Positions 51,764 through 60,404 of a DNA stretch of 64,000 bases are shown here, one piece after another. The notes below the pieces were generated by a model. It saw only the letters and a program-made list of their open reading frames with translations. It had not been told where the DNA came from and did not search any database. Position numbers and translations under genes: made by a program. Source of the DNA: JAFEBO01 sp050730655 (GTDB lineage: Bacteria > Planctomycetota > Phycisphaerae > Phycisphaerales > UBA1924); the NCBI GenBank assembly GCA_050730655.1, contig JBOHNL010000006.1, forward strand, positions 124,001-188,000, written 5' to 3'. The stretch's first letter is position 1. Each line of letters opens with the position of its first letter.

Positions 51764-52594
51764 ATGACTGACTCCGAAGAGAGAGCCATGCTTCGCATCC
51801 TCCATTGGAACATCCTCCACGGCGGCGGCTCCAAACGGATGCCCGAGATTCTTCTCGCGCTCCTTGACAGCAAGCCCGATTTGATCCTGCTCTCCGAATA
51901 CCGCACAACCATCGGGGGCCAAATCCGCGGGATCCTCGCCGATCACGGCCTGGAATACCAGCAGACCTCGCTTCCCGCTCAACACAAAAACGGACTCCTG
52001 TGGGCGTCGCGTTACCCGCTTCGCCGCTCGACACAGCCCGCGCCCACAACCCACGGACTCAGCAATCGCTGGCTGGATGTCTCCGTCGAAGGCCACAACC
52101 TTCAACTCACCGGCGTTCACATTCCAGACGATTCACGGCCGACGGCGCGCACGACGTGCTGGCAGGCTCTGGTGGCATCGGCGCGCCTGAATTGTGCACA
52201 ATCGCATATTTTTGTTGGCGATTTCAATACCGGCCGCCACGGGCTTGATGAAGCGGGCCGCACGTTCACCTGCACCAGCCAGCTCGGTGCTGTCTGCACG
52301 CTCGGATACGCCGACGCGTTCAGGGTGTTTGCTCCAGCAAAGCGCGAGTGGACATGGCTTGCACCCAACCGACCGTTCGTAAAGCCTGAAAATACAGTAC
52401 TTTCCGGCGGGTTCCGCCTCGACTCCGCTTTGGTGTCCGCACCGCTCGTCCCGCGCCTCCTCCGCGCCGACTACCTGCATTCCGTGCGTGAAACAGGTGT
52501 TTCAGACCATTCGGCGATGATCATCGACCTCGCCCCGCCGCCGGCGATTTTGCAAAAATGTGAGGATTCGATGCGGGAAACGGCGATTTTTTGA
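51764..52594 (+). CDS. Endonuclease/exonuclease/phosphatase (EEP) family protein
   Basis: A 276-residue cytoplasmic metal-dependent hydrolase. Motifs of the EEP fold appear in order: LRILHWNILHGGGSKR (Asn), LLSEYRT (Glu), GVHIPDD, FVGDFNTGRHG (Asp/Asn), RLDSALVSAPL and ETGVSDHSAMIIDL (Asp-His). No signal peptide. GGGAGA lies six bases before the ATG. It is divergent from the dehydrogenase with only 12 bp between start codons. Substrate could be DNA, phosphoesters or lipids. Confidence 0.88.
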   Translation: MTDSEERAMLRILHWNILHGGGSKRMPEILLALLDSKPDLILLSEYRTTIGGQIRGILADHGLEYQQTSLPAQHKNGLLWASRYPLRRSTQPAPTTHGLSNRWLDVSVEGHNLQLTGVHIPDDSRPTARTTCWQALVASARLNCAQSHIFVGDFNTGRHGLDEAGRTFTCTSQLGAVCTLGYADAFRVFAPAKREWTWLAPNRPFVKPENTVLSGGFRLDSALVSAPLVPRLLRADYLHSVRETGVSDHSAMIIDLAPPPAILQKCEDSMRETAIF

Positions 52595-52677
52595 CCCGAC
52601 GGACTTGCAGAGCGCGTTGTTCTGCGATACAAACTCCGCGAAACCCCCGTGGAAAACAGTATTTCACAGGGACCGAG

Positions 52678-52696
52678 GCGTGTCCGGAGGACACGC
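52678..52696 (+). other. Leader hairpin before HU-like gene
   Basis: Perfect 8-bp stem GCGTGTCC/GGACACGC with a 3-nt loop, 26 bases upstream of the start codon. No T-run, so not a terminator; it may affect mRNA stability or translation. Confidence 0.4.
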
Positions 52697-52722
52697 GTGA
52701 TCCGAGTCAATGGAGACGACAC

Positions 52723-53079
52723 ATGGCGAAATCGACGAAACCCGCAGCAGTAAAGGCCCCGAAGTTGGTCCCGTCCCCCAAGGTCCGCAGCAAGGGTGAC
52801 GTGTACGGCACCATCGCCGCTCACACGGGCCTTGCCCGCAAGCAGGTCGCCGGTGTGTTCGACACCATGGGCGAAATCATCAAGGCCGATCTCGCCAAGG
52901 GCTGCGGCATGTTCGCCGTCCCGGGCATGATGAAGATCACCGTCATCAAGAAGCCCGCCACCAAGGGCGGCATGCGTCCGAACCCGTTCAAGCCGGGCGA
53001 AATGATGGAAGTGAAGCCCAAGCCGGCCCGCAAGGTCGTCAAGGTCCGCGCTCTCCGCGCTCTCAAGGCCATGGTCTAA
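52723..53079 (+). CDS. HU/IHF-like DNA-binding protein
   Basis: A 118-residue basic protein from the ATG at 52723 (GGAG upstream). After a Lys/Pro-rich N-terminal extension of about 25 residues comes the HU core: SKGDVYGTIAAHTGLARKQV, AGVFDTMGEIIKADLAKGCG, FAVPGMMKITVIKKPATKGG, then MRPNPFKPGEMMEVKPKPAR and VKVRALRALKAMV, where the arm RPNPFKPGE resembles the DNA-clamping RNPxTG arm of HU. Probably an abundant chromosome-organising protein. A strong terminator follows. Confidence 0.9.
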   Translation: MAKSTKPAAVKAPKLVPSPKVRSKGDVYGTIAAHTGLARKQVAGVFDTMGEIIKADLAKGCGMFAVPGMMKITVIKKPATKGGMRPNPFKPGEMMEVKPKPARKVVKVRALRALKAMV

Positions 53080-53108
53080 ATCCAGCGGTCTTCAATCGAA
53101 TTTTGCAG

Positions 53109-53130
53109 CGCCCCGGCCGACGCCGGGGCG
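53109..53130 (+). terminator. Rho-independent terminator after HU-like gene
   Basis: 9-bp perfect stem CGCCCCGGC/GCCGGGGCG with a 4-nt loop, followed by TTTGCATTTTT. Confidence 0.8.
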
Positions 53131-53192
53131 TTTGCATTTTTGACGCGCGTATTGGAATTGTCTAACTGATAGCAACCTGCCACAATGCTCTC

Positions 53193-54044
53193 ATGCCGCG
53201 ACTCGCGCTCGAAACAACAATCCTCACGCACGGCGTCCCGCGCGATGCCGCGCTTCCGCTCGCCCATGAACTGGCCGGCATCTGTAAATCCAACGGCGCC
53301 GAGCCCGCACTTGTCGGCGTCTACCGAGGCGAGCCCATCGCCGGCATTTCAGATTCTCAGCTCAACGAAATTCTCAGCGCCTCCGATGTCCCCAAGGCGA
53401 ACTCTGCAAATCTCGGCGCGCTCCTGTATCGCCGCTCGCACGCCTCCACCACCGTTGCCGCCACAATGGAGATCGCCGCGAACGCCGGCATCCGCGTGTT
53501 CTCCACGGGAGGCATCGGGGGCGTCCACAAGGGATTCGCGCAGCATCTCGATATTTCCGCCGACCTTCTCGCGCTGACTCGCTTCGCTGTTGCGGTCGTC
53601 GCCAGCGGCGTGAAGTCGATCCTTGATGTCATGGCGACGCGCGAGCTGCTCGAAACGCTGGGCGTCCCCGTTATCGGATTTCAAACCTCCGACTTCCCGG
53701 CGTTCTATCTGCGTGCTTCTGGCGCGAGCGTCGATGCGCGATTCGACGACGTCGTCGATCTCGCGGGATTTGTGCGCACCGAACTCAAGCGCACCGGACG
53801 AGGAATGCTGATCGTCAATCCGATTCCATCCGCGAGCGAATTGGACAAGCATCAATTTGCTGAATGGCTGAACGCGTCCGAGAAATCCGTCGGCGCTGCG
53901 GGGCTTGGCCGCAACGCCACGCCAAGTCTGCTGGGAAAACTCCACGAGCTGTCCGGTGGCAAAACCCTGCAGGCCAATCTCGACCTCATCCGTTCGAACA
54001 CGGCGCTCGGCGCCCAAATTGCCAGCAGTTTGGGTAATCACTAA
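53193..54044 (+). CDS. psuG: Pseudouridine-5'-phosphate glycosidase
   Basis: A 283-residue enzyme that splits the C-C glycosidic bond of pseudouridine 5'-phosphate into uracil and ribose 5-phosphate. Conserved parts: LALETTILTHGVPRDAAL, AEPALVGVYRGEPIAGI, KANSANLGALLYRRSHASTT, VAATMEIAANAGIRVFSTGG, IGGVHKGFAQHLDISADLL, VVASGVKSILDVMATRELLE and VPVIGFQTSDFPAFY. The catalytic Lys is in ANSANLG-context (KANSAN) and the metal Asp in the HLDISADL loop. It lacks the adjacent psuK kinase. No clear Shine-Dalgarno. Confidence 0.95.
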   Translation: MPRLALETTILTHGVPRDAALPLAHELAGICKSNGAEPALVGVYRGEPIAGISDSQLNEILSASDVPKANSANLGALLYRRSHASTTVAATMEIAANAGIRVFSTGGIGGVHKGFAQHLDISADLLALTRFAVAVVASGVKSILDVMATRELLETLGVPVIGFQTSDFPAFYLRASGASVDARFDDVVDLAGFVRTELKRTGRGMLIVNPIPSASELDKHQFAEWLNASEKSVGAAGLGRNATPSLLGKLHELSGGKTLQANLDLIRSNTALGAQIASSLGNH

Positions 54045-54325
54045 CAGCCGGTTCTGGGGCCAATTTCGGGGTTCTCGGAATGGGGTGGTCACCTCCCCTT
54101 CATGGAACTTTCGCGCCATTCCGAGCCCTTGACGAGCGCGCAAGTGGCGTTTCCTGATACAATTGTTAAGACGTCAGCGTCGGAGGAGTTGAGAGATCGC
54201 TTTTCAAGCACAACCCGCCGCCGTTGGCAATGATCCGGGTTCCCAGTTCACTCGCACTGCGCGAGAACTGCGCATCCAACGGACTGCTCGTCGAACGGTT
54301 GGACTTTTTCGTAAGGAGATTGAGA
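54045..54325. other. Upstream region of the exoprotein genes
   Basis: About 280 bp, with a candidate extended -10 element TGATACAAT at 54155-54163. No well-spaced -35 is seen. The leader to the start at 54326 is about 155 nt. Confidence 0.4.
54155..54163 (+). promoter_or_regulatory. Candidate extended -10 promoter element
   Basis: TGATACAAT matches TGnTAtAAT at all but one key position. The nearest TTGACG is too far upstream (23 nt) to be a normal -35, so this would be an extended -10 promoter. Confidence 0.3.
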
Positions 54326-56809
54326 ATGGATCGGAAGGCGAATCTGCTCGCACTCGTAATCGTTGCCGGCCTTGCGGCACCGGTTTTGGCCCAGGACAGC
54401 ATCTCCAAGAACAGCGACGGAGCCAACGGGCTTCCCGGCGACGCGCTGAACTGGAACGACTCACTGGCGCAGCGCAGCCGCTACGTCGTCGAGTCGCAGC
54501 GCCTCACGACCTCCTGGGGCGTGAAGTTCGGCATTGTTCCGCTCGTCAAGACTGACCGTCCGACGAACGCGACGCAGACCACGACTTTCTTCAACAATCT
54601 CTCCGGCTCGTTCGGCATGAGCCGCACACAGCGCACCGCCAACTTCCGTGGCACCAGCTACCAGTGGTGGCAGGCAGCGACGGCCGGTTTGAACCCGACA
54701 CAAAACGATCAGAGCCTGAACAACTCCAACCTCACCCCCTCGGGTTCGTCGTTCCAGTTCAGCGCGTTCGTCAACCAGTTCGGTGCCGCGACCGCGCCGT
54801 CCTCGACCGTGAACTCCGGCATCGGCGCGGTCGTGAACTACGCCCCCGACAACATTCGTCGCTTCTACGTTGAGCGCTCGCTCGTCGCCGCCAGCAGCAT
54901 CGATGGCGCTGCGAACAACAACAACGGCTCGACGATGATCGGCGCGTCCGACTCAAACGGCCTCTTCACCCTCCGCGCCGACAACAGCGGCGGCAACAGC
55001 GTGGCGGCCAATCGCGTGCAGGGCAACAACGTTTACCGCGTCAACCTGCTGGGGCGCAGCAACGCTGTGAACGTGCTCTCGGGCAGCGGCGCAACCACGG
55101 TCGCGGCCGACGCGGCGGCCACGTCGTTCGTTGTGAACGGCTACACGGGCGGAACGATCTCCACTCCCAGCATGCTCCCCGCCTCGCTCGCTCAGGGCGG
55201 CAATGCCCGCTATCTCGGGCCCGACTTCAACAAGGCCTTCGAATTTGAAGGCACCGTTGGCAGCCCGGTGACGATCATCTCGAACACCAACCCCAACGGC
55301 TACCTGTTCACGGTTAATCCGGTCGCCGACGCAACCTACCCGGATCATCGTGGAGCGGTTTGCGTATATCCCGGCTCGCTCTTCGGCAGCGGTTCGGTCG
55401 CCACGGCGGCTGTGCTTGCTCGAAGCGGCCTGGAAGGCGCAAACAACAACGTCGTCGCGATCTGGGGCGTGAATAACGACGCCAGCATCACGACCGCCAA
55501 GCGGTTTGCCCTCACTGTTCCGGCCGCGATCACATGCAGCCGCGCGCCGGCGAGTGATAACTCCCCGGTCGGTCCGACGATCTTCCAGACGATCACGAAT
55601 CCGCCATTCGGAACGACCGTCATCACTCCGACCTCGATCACGTTCTCCGGCGCGCTCGCCGGCCACCAGGGTGCAACGGCCTTCCAGGGCGGCAATTCGC
55701 AGGTGGCAGTCGGCAAGGACCTCGCCGGTCGCGGTTTGGTCGCTGGCCTTTACTATGAGAACATCAATCTTGCGGGCGGCACCGATGTCACCCCAACCCC
55801 GAACAACGCGATCATCGTCGGTCGCTTTGATCCCAACAACCCGACCGGCACTCTGCAGTGGACCGTCGTCGCGTGGACCTACGCCAACGGCGGCGACGTC
55901 ACGCAGTGCGACGGCTCGCCGATCAAGGGCGACTGGGGAAACAACGGCCACTCCGCGAGCGCACTGGCAAGTCCCGGTCAGTTCGACGGCAAGGTCGATT
56001 TGAACTCGGGCTCCGGCGTCTATGACCGTCCGATCGGCCGCCTCCAGCCGTCGCTTTCGTTCCCCGGACCGGCCGTTTTCGGTGGTCCCTCGTTCTCAGC
56101 GCCCTCGTTTGACTCGGTTGGCAACGTGTGGTTCACGGTTCGCGATGCCGCGATCAACACGTACAACTCCACGACTCAAACCACATTCAGTCGCTACGAC
56201 AGTGCGCTTATCCGTGGCGTCTACAACCCGGATACGTTCACGTACGACCTGGAACTCATCGCGGAATTCGGTGACCGCATCCTCGGCAAGAACTCGTTGA
56301 CCCGCTACTCGATCGGCGGATTCGTGTTCTCGACCGCGGCCGGTGTGACCTCGCCTTCAACGTTCTTCTCGAGCAGCGTTGCTCCCTACGCCGATCGCAA
56401 CATGAACATCGCCAGCGCGATCACCAATGGCGACATCACGACGTGGGGCTCCAATGGCGCCGTCATCGATCCGCGGTCGCTCGGCGGCCTCGTGCTCGGC
56501 GGCAACTTCCTCTACGACACCAACGGCGACAACTCGTTCCAGGATCCGTCGGGCGCTTCGCCGACGAATCCCGATTCGCCCGATGAGTCGTACTCGGGGC
56601 TCTTCTACCTCAACTTCCGCTCATGCGACGCCGACTTCAATGGTGACACTTTCGTCGATGACGCCGACTTCGTCATCTTCGCCAACGCCTACAACAACCT
56701 GCTCGATACCTTCGGCGATCTGAACTTTGACAGCCTGACGGACGATTCAGACTTCGTGATTTTCGCCGCGGCCTATGACCAGCTTCTCTGCGTCATGCAG
56801 CCGAACTGA
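54326..56809 (+). CDS. Large secreted protein with C-terminal dockerin-like repeats
   Basis: An 827-residue exoprotein from the ATG at 54326, with AAGGAG upstream. Signal peptide: KANLLALVIVAGLAAPVLAQ. The body is rich in Asn, Gly, Ser and Thr with repeated beta-type stretches (for example VVAIWGVNNDASITTAKRFA), consistent with an extracellular structural or binding protein. The C-terminus has two EF-hand-like loops, CDADFNGDTFVDDADFVIFA and GDLNFDSLTDDSDFVIFAAA, that resemble the planctomycete dockerin-type tail. Function unknown; it may be a surface or polysaccharide-associated protein. Followed by a terminator. Confidence 0.8.
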   Translation: MDRKANLLALVIVAGLAAPVLAQDSISKNSDGANGLPGDALNWNDSLAQRSRYVVESQRLTTSWGVKFGIVPLVKTDRPTNATQTTTFFNNLSGSFGMSRTQRTANFRGTSYQWWQAATAGLNPTQNDQSLNNSNLTPSGSSFQFSAFVNQFGAATAPSSTVNSGIGAVVNYAPDNIRRFYVERSLVAASSIDGAANNNNGSTMIGASDSNGLFTLRADNSGGNSVAANRVQGNNVYRVNLLGRSNAVNVLSGSGATTVAADAAATSFVVNGYTGGTISTPSMLPASLAQGGNARYLGPDFNKAFEFEGTVGSPVTIISNTNPNGYLFTVNPVADATYPDHRGAVCVYPGSLFGSGSVATAAVLARSGLEGANNNVVAIWGVNNDASITTAKRFALTVPAAITCSRAPASDNSPVGPTIFQTITNPPFGTTVITPTSITFSGALAGHQGATAFQGGNSQVAVGKDLAGRGLVAGLYYENINLAGGTDVTPTPNNAIIVGRFDPNNPTGTLQWTVVAWTYANGGDVTQCDGSPIKGDWGNNGHSASALASPGQFDGKVDLNSGSGVYDRPIGRLQPSLSFPGPAVFGGPSFSAPSFDSVGNVWFTVRDAAINTYNSTTQTTFSRYDSALIRGVYNPDTFTYDLELIAEFGDRILGKNSLTRYSIGGFVFSTAAGVTSPSTFFSSSVAPYADRNMNIASAITNGDITTWGSNGAVIDPRSLGGLVLGGNFLYDTNGDNSFQDPSGASPTNPDSPDESYSGLFYLNFRSCDADFNGDTFVDDADFVIFANAYNNLLDTFGDLNFDSLTDDSDFVIFAAAYDQLLCVMQPN

Positions 56810-56836
56810 TCGACCGCGTTTGGAATGTGAATCTGA

Positions 56837-56866
56837 CCGCCCCCGGGCTTGACCGTCCGGGGGCGG
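56837..56866 (+). terminator. Rho-independent terminator
   Basis: 10-bp perfect stem CCGCCCCCGG/CCGGGGGCGG with a 10-nt loop, followed by CTTT. Lies between the two exoprotein genes, so they are probably transcribed separately. Confidence 0.7.
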
Positions 56867-56929
56867 CTTTGCAAGTGTGTTGATGCTTCTAGTTTTTTTC
56901 CGCCGGGGAAGGCAACCGAGGAGTTCGAC

Positions 56930-58624
56930 TTGATCAGGATGAACTTTGCCGCGGTGATCGCTGTTTGCGCCGGAGCCGCAGCGGCGCAAGCCCAGTGGAA
57001 TCCGAACAATCGTCAATGGGGCAAGGACGATCCGGATGATTACCGGGTAATGACGTTCAACATCCAGGATCGCGTCTGTTCGACGAACGCGAAACAGGAA
57101 TCACAGAATTCGTGGACCGCGATCGCGATTCAGATTGCCGCGGCACGGCCCGATGTGCTCGTGATGGTGGAATGCGGCGACAACAGCGGCAACGGCACCG
57201 GTACAGCACAGGGATACAACACCGTTGACACCGTGCAGCGGTTGACTGATACGCTCAACATGCTCGTGCACGGCGGTACCGACCCGTACGTTGCGGGCAA
57301 TCCTGCGGTGACGGCGTATGTGACGAAGTACGCGGCGCCGGGATACGACCTGCCATACATCTATGTTTCGGACCAGGATGATGCATTCAATCGGAACGTC
57401 GTGCTGTCGCGTTTTCCGCTCGCGGACCTGAACGGAGATTTCCGATCGGCGATCGGGACGTTTAATCTCGTCGCGGATGCCGCGGTTCCGTACTACACCG
57501 CGGGCAATGCAGGAATTCGCGGATTCATGTTCGCGGAGATCAATCTGCCCGACGACCGTTACGGTGGCGACTTTGTGATGGGGGGCGGACATCTGAAGTC
57601 CGGCGGCGCGGCGCAGGACTTGGCCGATCGGCTGGCGGCGAGCCAGCGCATTGCGTACTACATCGACGCGGTTTTCAATGGGCTTGGAACGTCGACTCCG
57701 GATCCGCACGCCAGGTGCACGAACTTTCCCCGCGTCACCAAAGTGCTGACGGCGCAGACGCCGGTCGCGTGGTCGGGCGATTTCAATGAAGATGAATTGA
57801 ACAACGGGCGCGACGGGCCGGCACTCTGGATGACGAGAGCGGCGGCGGTGAGCCCAGGCGCAACCGACGGCACCGATCGCGATCGGACCGACAGCAGCTA
57901 CGACGATTCGCGCGATCCGTTTACGAACAACCGCAACACGCAGGGTTCGGGCGCGAACAACAAACTCGACTACATCTGCTGGCAGGATTCGATCGCGACG
58001 CTCAGGCGTTCCTTTGTCTTCCGCGCGAGCACCATGCCCGCGGGAACGACTCCTCCAGAATTCGACAGCTTCCCCGGACTCTACTTCAACATTTCCGCCT
58101 TCACTGACCATCGGGCCGTCGTGGCAGACTTCATTTTGCCCCCGCCACAGGTTCCGACAGGTCACGCACTTACCAGTCCGGCGACTGCTTCGCAGAACTT
58201 GGGCAAGCAACCGACCCTTTCGTGGACAGCCGGAACACGAGTGACTTCATATTCGCTGATCGTTTCGACCAACAGCGATCTCTCGTCGCCGATTTACACG
58301 GTGCCGGTTGCTGCGGCAGGTCCGTACGCACTGCAACTTCCCGCAGGGTTATTGGGCAACTGCGGAACGTACTACTGGAGCGTCAGCGCGACGAATCGCG
58401 GCGGTACAGCGCAGTCACCGAGCGGCATCTGGAGTTTCCAGGTGAAGGGGCTTTGCGACCTTAACTCCGACGGCTTCGTGGATGACAGCGACTTTGTCGC
58501 GTTTTCATCGGCGTACGACGAATTCCTGACAGATGCCGGCGATTTCGATGGCGACGGCTTCACCGACGACTCCGACTTCGTGATCTTTGCTGGTGCGTAC
58601 GACGCGTTGCTTGCGTGTCCGTAA
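56930..58624 (+). CDS. Secreted EEP-family nuclease/phosphatase with dockerin-like tail
   Basis: About 564 residues. GAGGAG lies six bases before TTG at 56930; an ATG follows at 56939. Signal peptide: MNFAAVIAVCAGAAAAQAQ. The catalytic domain (to about 400) has the EEP motifs YRVMTFNIQDRVC (Asn), VLVMVECGDNSG (Glu), GGGHLKSGGA (His), WSGDFNEDELNNG (Asp/Asn), NKLDYICWQ and FTDHRAVVADF (Asp-His). A fibronectin-like segment follows (KQPTLSWTAGTRVTSYSLIV). The end repeats CDLNSDGFVDDSDFVAFSSA and GDFDGDGFTDDSDFVIFAGA, like the preceding exoprotein. Likely an extracellular nuclease. Confidence 0.88.
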   Translation: MIRMNFAAVIAVCAGAAAAQAQWNPNNRQWGKDDPDDYRVMTFNIQDRVCSTNAKQESQNSWTAIAIQIAAARPDVLVMVECGDNSGNGTGTAQGYNTVDTVQRLTDTLNMLVHGGTDPYVAGNPAVTAYVTKYAAPGYDLPYIYVSDQDDAFNRNVVLSRFPLADLNGDFRSAIGTFNLVADAAVPYYTAGNAGIRGFMFAEINLPDDRYGGDFVMGGGHLKSGGAAQDLADRLAASQRIAYYIDAVFNGLGTSTPDPHARCTNFPRVTKVLTAQTPVAWSGDFNEDELNNGRDGPALWMTRAAAVSPGATDGTDRDRTDSSYDDSRDPFTNNRNTQGSGANNKLDYICWQDSIATLRRSFVFRASTMPAGTTPPEFDSFPGLYFNISAFTDHRAVVADFILPPPQVPTGHALTSPATASQNLGKQPTLSWTAGTRVTSYSLIVSTNSDLSSPIYTVPVAAAGPYALQLPAGLLGNCGTYYWSVSATNRGGTAQSPSGIWSFQVKGLCDLNSDGFVDDSDFVAFSSAYDEFLTDAGDFDGDGFTDDSDFVIFAGAYDALLACP

Positions 58625-58646
58625 TGTACGAAAAGGTGAGTCGAAT

Positions 58647-59297
58647 TCACGGCCGCACGTACGGGTTGGTTTTCATTTCGAGCCCGATCTGCGTCTCCGG
58701 GCCGTGCCCTGGATAGCAGCGGGTTTGTGGCGGAAGCGTATAGAGCTTCTGGCGGATGCTCTTTTCGAGCTGCTCGGCGCCGCAACCGGGGAAATCAGTT
58801 CGGCCGATCGAACCCGCGAAAAGCGCATCGCCGACGAACGCGACCGAGTGCTTGTCGCTCCAGAGCGTCACGCTGCCGGGTGAATGTCCGGGCGTGTGGA
58901 GCACTTTCCACGGACCTCCGGCGAGATCAAGCAAGTCGCCTTCCTGAAGCACCCGATCGCACTTTGGCGAGGTCACCGGCATTCCCCACAGAGCGCTCAT
59001 ATTGAGTTCGGGATCGAGAAGCCACTGAGTCTCTTTGTCGTGAATCCAGATAGGAAGGTCGGGAAACTCATCACGAAGCGAACGGACCCCACCAATGTGA
59101 TCGATGTGGGCGTGCGTCAGCACGAGTGCTTTGGGCTTGAGGCCCGAACTACGGATGAACTCCCCGAGTTTGGAACTTCCGAATCCGGCATCCACGACGA
59201 AGCACTCGTCTGACCCGTCTTCTGAAACGACGTAGCAATTGGTCGCAAAGGGGCCAAGCGGGGCCGATTGAATCTTGAGCGTGGGACGGGCGGTCAT
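58647..59297 (-). CDS. MBL-fold metallo-hydrolase (glyoxalase II-like)
   Basis: A 216-residue protein from the ATG at 59297 (MTARPTLKIQSAPLGPFATN). The metal motif is LVLTHAHIDHIGGVRSLRDE (HxHxDH), with further ligands in VLHTPGHSPGSVTLW, FVGDALFAGSIGRTD and the final CYPGHGPETQIG. This is the layout of glyoxalase II-type thioester hydrolases and YcbL-like proteins acting in the cytoplasm. It is divergent from the cupin gene, 43 bp away. Confidence 0.93.
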   Translation of the reverse strand: MTARPTLKIQSAPLGPFATNCYVVSEDGSDECFVVDAGFGSSKLGEFIRSSGLKPKALVLTHAHIDHIGGVRSLRDEFPDLPIWIHDKETQWLLDPELNMSALWGMPVTSPKCDRVLQEGDLLDLAGGPWKVLHTPGHSPGSVTLWSDKHSVAFVGDALFAGSIGRTDFPGCGAEQLEKSIRQKLYTLPPQTRCYPGHGPETQIGLEMKTNPYVRP

Positions 59298-59340
59298 GAG
59301 TGAGAATAGGATCGAGCGGTCTTTGTGAAGGAGCGATCGC

Positions 59341-59718
59341 ATGTCCACCGGCGTTATCCGAAACATCAACAAAGTGCCCATGAATCCGGTGCAGATGGCC
59401 GGAGTCAACGGCGCCGAAATGGCAATTATGGTCGGACGCGAGCACGGCGCACCGAACTTTGCGCTGCGTCACTTCCGCGTCACTCCGGGAGGCAACACGC
59501 CTCGTCACAGCCACGACTACGAGCATGAGGTGTTCATCGTCGATGGCGGTGGCACGGTGCTTTTGAATGGTTCGGAACAGCCGGTTCAGTCGGGCGACGT
59601 GATTTACGTCCCCGCGAATCAGGAGCATCAGTTCAAGGCCGATGCCGCCAAAGGATTGCGGTTCCTGTGCCTTGTCCCGGTGACGCGCGATTGCGGCGAT
59701 CCGACTCCGGGCAGCTAG
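59341..59718 (+). CDS. Cupin-domain protein
   Basis: A 125-residue single-domain cupin with AAGGAG upstream. Metal motif 1 is FRVTPGGNTPRHSHDYEHEV (His, His, Glu), motif 2 is GDVIYVPANQEHQF (His), and VLLNGSEQPVQSGD joins them. The metal set is complete, so it could be an enzyme such as a dioxygenase, isomerase or sugar-binding cupin; the substrate is unknown. It overlaps the end of lspA by four bases in a convergent arrangement. Confidence 0.9.
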   Translation: MSTGVIRNINKVPMNPVQMAGVNGAEMAIMVGREHGAPNFALRHFRVTPGGNTPRHSHDYEHEVFIVDGGGTVLLNGSEQPVQSGDVIYVPANQEHQFKADAAKGLRFLCLVPVTRDCGDPTPGS

Positions 59719-60395
59719 GCGCTGGCGGTTTCGAGGCGGTGTTTCGCAGCGCGTTCGCCCGCCCAGGCGTGCCAGAGAAGCATTGCGATCCCGATCAGCA
59801 AGAACGCATCGGCGACGTTTGAGACGTATGGCCAGACCTCGCGCGTTGTGCCCCACCACGTCACTTTGGGCAGCGGGTGAATGAAGTCTCGCACGCATCC
59901 GTAGATGAGGCGGTCGTACAGATTGCCGAGCCCACCTGCGAGGATTAATCCGAGCCCAATGTGCGAAAGCCGGTCGCGGCTGCGCGTCGCGAAGATAAAC
60001 ACGCCGAGACCGAACCCCACCGCCACAATCGTGACGACGATAAAAAACACGGTGCGTCCCGCGCCGATGCCGAAGACCGCGCCCGGATTGAGCACGAGCG
60101 TGAAATTCAGAATCGACGGCACCACCACGCGCGGATGATGCATCGGGATCAGCGCCGAAAGTGGCGTCGTCGTCAGCGCCTGTTCACGCGTAAATTCGAC
60201 CGGCGCGCCGGCGATATTCGTAAACGCCCACGATTTGCTGGCGAGATCGACCGCCAATCCCACTGCGATCACCGCAATCAGCAGTAACCACGCCGATGGC
60301 GATCTCCAGGCGGGAATTCCCACCTTCGCTGTTTTGTTGGTCGTTGCTGCGGTCGGAGCGACTGGGACTGGGTTTGCCATCGCTGATTGCGTCAC
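59715..60395 (-). CDS. lspA: Lipoprotein signal peptidase (signal peptidase II)
   Basis: A 226-residue inner-membrane aspartyl protease that removes signal peptides of lipoproteins such as those at 4.9 and 41.6 kb. Four helices are visible (AWLLLIAVIAVGLAVDLASK, TVFFIVVTIVAVGFGLGVFI, HIGLGLILAGGLGNLYDRLI, VADAFLLIGIAMLLW). NPGAVFGIGAG, the catalytic Asp in YGCVRDFIH and the second Asp in SNVADAFLLIG are present. The N-terminal 30 residues are extra. Start is GTG at 60395 or ATG at 60380. It follows the DksA-like gene by nine bases, probably in one operon. Confidence 0.94.
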   Translation of the reverse strand: MTQSAMANPVPVAPTAATTNKTAKVGIPAWRSPSAWLLLIAVIAVGLAVDLASKSWAFTNIAGAPVEFTREQALTTTPLSALIPMHHPRVVVPSILNFTLVLNPGAVFGIGAGRTVFFIVVTIVAVGFGLGVFIFATRSRDRLSHIGLGLILAGGLGNLYDRLIYGCVRDFIHPLPKVTWWGTTREVWPYVSNVADAFLLIGIAMLLWHAWAGERAAKHRLETASA

Positions 60396-60404
60396 AGGCA
60401 GAGG

